The notes under the pieces: model-generated | What the model saw: the letters and a program-made list of their open reading frames with translations, nothing else | Databases searched by the model: none | What the model was told of the DNA's origin: nothing | Made by a program: the position numbers and the translations under genes | In this document: piece by piece, positions 36,752-39,970 of the stretch | Layout: the number at the start of each line of letters is the position of its first letter | Position numbering within the stretch: the stretch's first letter is position 1 | Assembly: GCA_021737145.1 (NCBI GenBank) | Contig: JAIPEN010000021.1 | Coordinates: forward strand, 1-39,970 | Origin: Desulfarculaceae bacterium | GTDB lineage: Bacteria; Desulfobacterota; Desulfarculia; Desulfarculales; Desulfarculaceae | Direction: 5' to 3' | DNA: 39,970 nucleotides

Positions 36752-37825
36752 ATGAGATTTTCTAAACTGCTTTTGGTTGTGGTGGTAGCCATCGCGGCCG
36801 TCGCCTTGTTGGCCCCCGTGGCCATGGCCAAGAAGCCTTCCTTGGAAAAGTGGAAGCCAGCCTTCGACTATTCCAAGGCCAAGTACAAGATCAAGATATC
36901 CAACGTTTCTCACCCGGCCATCAAGGGTGTTTACGCGGGCTTCGCCATCCGTGACGCCCTGTGGAAGGCCACCAACGGCCAAATCTACTTCGAGTATCTG
37001 CCCTTTTCCATGCTGGGCGGCGAGGTGGAGGTCTTGAACCAGCTGCAGATGGGCGCCATCCAGGGCATGGCCGTCAGCTCGGTGGCCTCCACCAACCTGG
37101 GCCCCCGCATGGGCCTGGTCAACCTGCCGTTCCTGGTCAACTCCTATGAGAAGTTGGACAAGTTCGTGGCCAACAAGAAGCTGTTCCAGCACTTCCTGGA
37201 CGGCATGGAGCACCAGGGCATCATGGGCCTGGACGTGACCGCCTATGGCCGCTACGGCTGGGCCACCACCACCCCGGTGAAGAACATCGCCGACGCCAAA
37301 AAGGTGAAGTTCCGCATCGCCGAGGCGGCGGTCAACAAGATGCTCTACAAGGCCTGGGGCTTCAACCCCGTGGTCATGCCCTGGCCCGACGTGCCCACCG
37401 CCCTGAAGCAGGGCGTGATCACCGGCCTGGACCACACCCTGATCGTGTGCTACCTGACCCGCAAGTTCGAGGTGGCCAAGAACTTCACCCCGGTGAACTA
37501 CGCCCAGGGCCTGTTCATCTGGATCTTCAACAAGGCCTGGTTCAAGAGCCTGCCGGCCGACCTGCAAAAGACCTTCAAGAGGGTGGTCAACGAGCAGTGC
37601 GCCCTCTACCGCAACGAGTGCAAGGCCCAAGAGGCTGCTGCCAAGAAGGGCGCCATGGAGAAGTCCGGCGTGAAGTTCTGGGAGCTGTCCCAGCAGGACC
37701 ATCAGACCCTGGTGAACCAGGGCAACGTGGTGCACATGCAGTTCGCCAAGGAGATCGGCCCGGACTACCTGGGCCAAGTCCAGAAGTACCTGGGTTACAA
37801 GGTAACCAAGGGAATGGGCAAGTAG
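36752..37825 (+). CDS. dctP: TRAP transporter substrate-binding protein (DctP family)
   Basis: A 357-residue periplasmic binding protein from ATG 36752, with AGGGAGGGG upstream. The signal peptide is residues 1-26 (hydrophobic core LLLVVVVAIAAVALLAPVA, cleavage after AMA). DctP features include YFEYLPFSMLGGEVEVLNQLQMGAI (given in part: MLGGEVEVLNQLQMGAIQGM, about 92-111), the segment with conserved Arg (KKVKFRIAEAAV, about 186-197), which in the family binds the ligand's carboxylate, and DVPTALKQGVITGLD (about 213-227). DctP delivers an organic acid to DctQM. Ligand identity is not predictable by eye. It is first in a complete dctPQM operon. Confidence 0.95.
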   Translation: MRFSKLLLVVVVAIAAVALLAPVAMAKKPSLEKWKPAFDYSKAKYKIKISNVSHPAIKGVYAGFAIRDALWKATNGQIYFEYLPFSMLGGEVEVLNQLQMGAIQGMAVSSVASTNLGPRMGLVNLPFLVNSYEKLDKFVANKKLFQHFLDGMEHQGIMGLDVTAYGRYGWATTTPVKNIADAKKVKFRIAEAAVNKMLYKAWGFNPVVMPWPDVPTALKQGVITGLDHTLIVCYLTRKFEVAKNFTPVNYAQGLFIWIFNKAWFKSLPADLQKTFKRVVNEQCALYRNECKAQEAAAKKGAMEKSGVKFWELSQQDHQTLVNQGNVVHMQFAKEIGPDYLGQVQKYLGYKVTKGMGK

Positions 37826-37843
37826 CCTGATCTTTCCATTCTT

Positions 37844-37890
37844 CCCGGACCGGGGGCGTCCAGCCCCCGGTCCGGGCCGCTGATGCGGCC
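37844..37890 (+). promoter_or_regulatory. Tandem hairpins between dctP and dctQ
   Basis: A perfect 14-bp stem, CCCGGACCGGGGGC (37844-37857) with GCCCCCGGTCCGGG (37863-37876), loop GTCCA. It is followed by a 6-bp stem GGCCGC-TGAT-GCGGCC (37875-37890). No T-run follows, so it is not a standard terminator. Such hairpins protect upstream mRNA from 3' decay and allow more binding protein than membrane subunits. Confidence 0.7.
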
Positions 37891-37932
37891 TCGGGCGGTG
37901 CTGCCCGCGCGCTGTAAAAGGGAACCGCATCC

Positions 37933-38595
37933 ATGTCACAAGGGCGGACATACGTTTTCGGCTGGGTGGCCTTTACCTGCATCGTGGCCTCTGCCGTGCT
38001 GGGCTACTGGACCCTGCACCTCAAGGGACTCACCTGGGGGGCCATCGCAGTCTGGGGCCTGTTCATGCTCATCGCCGCCTTCACCGGGCAGTGGAGCCGC
38101 TTTTTAAAATTCCAGGACGAGGGCCTGACCTTCTTCGAGGAATGGACCCTGTACCTGGCGGTCACCGTGGGCCTGGTCTCGTTGTTCATCAACGTGATCC
38201 TGCGCTACGTTTTCTCTTATTCCCTGGCCTGGTCCGAGGAGCTGATCCGCGAAATCATCATCCTCACCACCTTCGTGGGCCTGGCCCCGGCCATCAAAAA
38301 CCGCTCCATGATCACCATCGACGCCCTGGTGCAGCTGGTGCCGCGCCTCAGGGCGCCGCTGACCTACTTCAGCCACTTGTCGGTGCTCACCTTCGCGGTG
38401 CTCATCACCAAGCTGGGCATCGACATGGCTCTAATGCAGGAGCGCACCTTCCAAAAGACGATCATCATGGAAATTCCCCTGGTGTTCATCTACCTGATTC
38501 TCCCCCTGATGGGGGTGACCATGGGAGTGCGCACCATCCAGGTTCTCTGGTGGGACTACCAAGAGGGCCGGGCCAAGCAGGAAGCCGGGGAGTAG
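37933..38595 (+). CDS. dctQ: TRAP transporter small permease subunit (DctQ family), extended
   Basis: A 220-residue membrane protein. The DctQ core is residues 65-210, with four helices and the typical motif NVILRYVFSYSLAWSEELIR (87-106) followed by GLAPAIKNRSMITIDAL (about 116-132). Before it, residues 7-29 and 34-54 form two extra hydrophobic helices, making six in all, whereas ordinary DctQ proteins are about 150-190 residues with four. The subunit anchors and pairs with DctM in the inner membrane. AAAAGGGAA precedes the ATG. It is separated from dctP by 107 bp with hairpins and lies 9 bp before dctM. Confidence 0.92.
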   Translation: MSQGRTYVFGWVAFTCIVASAVLGYWTLHLKGLTWGAIAVWGLFMLIAAFTGQWSRFLKFQDEGLTFFEEWTLYLAVTVGLVSLFINVILRYVFSYSLAWSEELIREIIILTTFVGLAPAIKNRSMITIDALVQLVPRLRAPLTYFSHLSVLTFAVLITKLGIDMALMQERTFQKTIIMEIPLVFIYLILPLMGVTMGVRTIQVLWWDYQEGRAKQEAGE

Positions 38596-38604
38596 GAAAC
38601 AACC

Positions 38605-39903
38605 ATGGAGACTAGCTACGTAGTAATCATCCTGGTGCTCCTGGGGGCCATGGCCGCCACGGTCCCGGTGTTCCTTACCCTGTTCTTCACCGCGGTGATC
38701 GGCTTTTTGGCCTTCACCGACCTGCCGCTTTTGGTGCTGGCCCAGAGCCTGCTCAGGTCCATGGACAAGTTCGCCCTGGTGGTGGTGCTGTTCTTCATCC
38801 TCTGCGGCAACATCATGACCAGCGGCTCCATCGTGGACAAGCTGATCAAGTTCGCCAACGTGGTGGTGGGCTGGCTGCCCGGCGGGCTGGCCATGGCCGG
38901 CATCTTGGCCTGCGGCCTGTTCGGGGCCATCAGCGGCTCCACCGTGGCCACGGTGGTGGCCATCGGCGGCTTCATGATCCCCGCCTTGATCGACAATCAC
39001 TACGGGGAGAGCTTCAGCGTGGGGGTGATGACCTCGGCCCCCAACCTGGGCGTGATCATCCCGCCCTCTATTGCCATGATCCTCTACTCCATGATCAGCG
39101 CGGTGAGCCTGGAGGGCCTGTTCCTCACCGGCTTCGTGCCCGGGGTGCTGATCATGACCGGCATGTGCGCCTACGCCTACGTGTGGGCCAAGCGCAATCC
39201 CGGCTTCACCCGGGCCCCCAAGCCCACCTGGCCCGATGCCTGGCGCGCCTTCAAGGAGGGTTTCTGGTCCCTGATGCTGCCGGTGATCATCTTCGGCGGC
39301 ATTTTCTCCGGGGTGTTCACGGCCAACGAGGCGGCGGTGGTGGCCTGCATGTACGCCTTCGTGGTGGAGTTGTTCATCCACCGGGACATGAAGTTCTCCA
39401 CGGTCAAGAAGGTCATGGTCAACTCGGCGGTGACCAGCGCCACCCTGTTGATCATCGTGGCCGGGGCCACCTGCTTCGGCCGCTACCTGACCATGGAGGC
39501 CATCCCGGCCAAGATCTCCGAGGCGGTGGTCAGCTCCATCAGCCAGCCCTGGATCTTCCTGCTGGCCATGAACGTCCTGCTGCTGATCATCGGCATGTTC
39601 ATGGACATCATCAGCGCCACCCTTATCCTGGGGCCCATCTTCCTGCCCATGCTGGACTCCTACGGCATCAACGCGGTGCATTTCGGGCTGCTGATGACCG
39701 TGAACCTGGCCATCGGCTACTGCACCCCGCCCCTGGGGGTCAGCCTGTACATCACAGGGGCTCTGGTGAACCGCGACCTTGTGTACGTGTCCCGGGCGGT
39801 GCTGCCCTGGATCGCCATCCAGATCGCGGTGCTGCTGATGATGACCTACCTGCCCGACACGGTGCTGTGGCTGCCCAGGCTCATGGGATGGAACGTGGAC
39901 TAG
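38605..39903 (+). CDS. dctM: TRAP transporter large permease subunit (DctM family)
   Basis: A 432-residue protein with about 12 membrane helices, the standard DctM length. Signature stretches are FFILCGNIMTSGSIVDKLIKFA, LACGLFGAISGSTVATVVAIGGFMIPAL (each given in part, about 72-90 and 110-132), NLGVIIPPSIAMILYS (about 149-164) and GYCTPPLGVSLYIT (about 371-384), where the two PP loops and GxSxx turns form the substrate and sodium sites. It couples sodium entry to uptake of the acid delivered by DctP. GGAGTAGGAAACAACC before the ATG provides a ribosome site. It is the last gene of the operon; a hairpin follows. Confidence 0.96.
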   Translation: METSYVVIILVLLGAMAATVPVFLTLFFTAVIGFLAFTDLPLLVLAQSLLRSMDKFALVVVLFFILCGNIMTSGSIVDKLIKFANVVVGWLPGGLAMAGILACGLFGAISGSTVATVVAIGGFMIPALIDNHYGESFSVGVMTSAPNLGVIIPPSIAMILYSMISAVSLEGLFLTGFVPGVLIMTGMCAYAYVWAKRNPGFTRAPKPTWPDAWRAFKEGFWSLMLPVIIFGGIFSGVFTANEAAVVACMYAFVVELFIHRDMKFSTVKKVMVNSAVTSATLLIIVAGATCFGRYLTMEAIPAKISEAVVSSISQPWIFLLAMNVLLLIIGMFMDIISATLILGPIFLPMLDSYGINAVHFGLLMTVNLAIGYCTPPLGVSLYITGALVNRDLVYVSRAVLPWIAIQIAVLLMMTYLPDTVLWLPRLMGWNVD

Positions 39904-39925
39904 CCTCCGCCACCGGATAAAAACG

Positions 39926-39966
39926 CAAAGCGGCCGCCCGGAAACCCGGCGGGGGGCCTCTTTTGG
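39926..39966 (+). terminator. Probable terminator of the dctPQM operon
   Basis: GGCCGCCCGG (39932-39941) can pair imperfectly with CCCGGCGGGGGGCC (39945-39958), followed by TCTTTTGG. It lies about 25 bp after the dctM stop, near the window edge. Confidence 0.6.
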
Positions 39967-39970
39967 CGGG

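Noticed and set aside
1..39970. CRISPR array, tRNA or rRNA genes, insertion sequences or prophage
   Set aside because: No regularly spaced repeats, no CCA-ended cloverleaf, no transposase or phage-like gene was recognised anywhere in the window.

Overview
The window is high-GC bacterial chromosome with strongly GC-biased third codon positions. It carries a molybdopterin oxidoreductase, a ferritin-like diiron protein, a TRAP transporter, an FMN-type glutamate synthase relative and compact operons. I infer an anaerobic Desulfobacterota-like (formerly deltaproteobacterial) organism, possibly near Desulfarculales. No rRNA, tRNA, CRISPR array, insertion sequence, integrase or phage gene was seen, so this looks like core or stable chromosome rather than an island.

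Layout. 87-2825 (minus): a MarR-type regulator followed by a single-subunit molybdopterin oxidoreductase, with two near-identical 21-bp sites, one before each gene. 3012-5820 (plus): a small membrane protein; a ribbon-helix-helix protein with a Cys/His-rich tail whose promoter carries an inverted repeat between -35 and -10; a ZnuC/ZnuB-like metal ABC transporter without a binding protein; and a rubrerythrin-like protein. 5902-7096 (minus): a Slp-like lipoprotein and a secreted protein with three CVNH-type repeats. 7278-11776 (minus): a tight three-gene unit of an unrecognised 804-residue protein, a phosphatidylserine decarboxylase and an Lgt-like membrane protein, closed by a strong terminator. 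11927-12776: two small hypothetical proteins. 12879-16177 (minus): an FMN-binding glutamate synthase-family protein preceded by a cluster of GGCAAT/ATTGCC palindromes, and upstream a regulator that fuses a KaiC-like domain with a ruined P-loop to an XRE helix-turn-helix and a cupin.

16445-18283 (plus) is an extracytoplasmic thiol-redox group (MauE/DoxX-like protein, secreted rhodanese, DUF5993-like peptide, DsbB-like protein). 18493-25414 holds LexA with a candidate self-operator, a polytopic GT-C-like membrane protein, asparagine synthetase, a sirtuin and a GT4 glycosyltransferase, suggesting surface glycan work beside SOS control. 25587-27483 has a metallo-beta-lactamase-fold protein and a YitT-family protein. 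27616-32922 is a proteostasis locus: dnaK divergent from hsp20 and lon, the latter with a lysine/alanine-rich tail. 33024-36564 has dodecin, a PHP phosphoesterase, a secreted hypothetical, an RNase Z-like hydrolase and a universal stress protein. 36752-39903 is a complete TRAP transporter operon (dctP-dctQ-dctM) with a structured leader and strong hairpins after dctP.

The strongest candidates for undescribed biology are the 804-aa/PSD/Lgt-like lipid operon, the degenerate KaiC-XRE-cupin regulator with its palindrome array, and the metal-sensing RHH regulator with its promoter-embedded operator. A repeat family that sits at three convergent gene ends, directly against the stop codon of the minus-strand gene, is also worth attention. 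All functional statements rest on motif recognition by eye; no database search was run.
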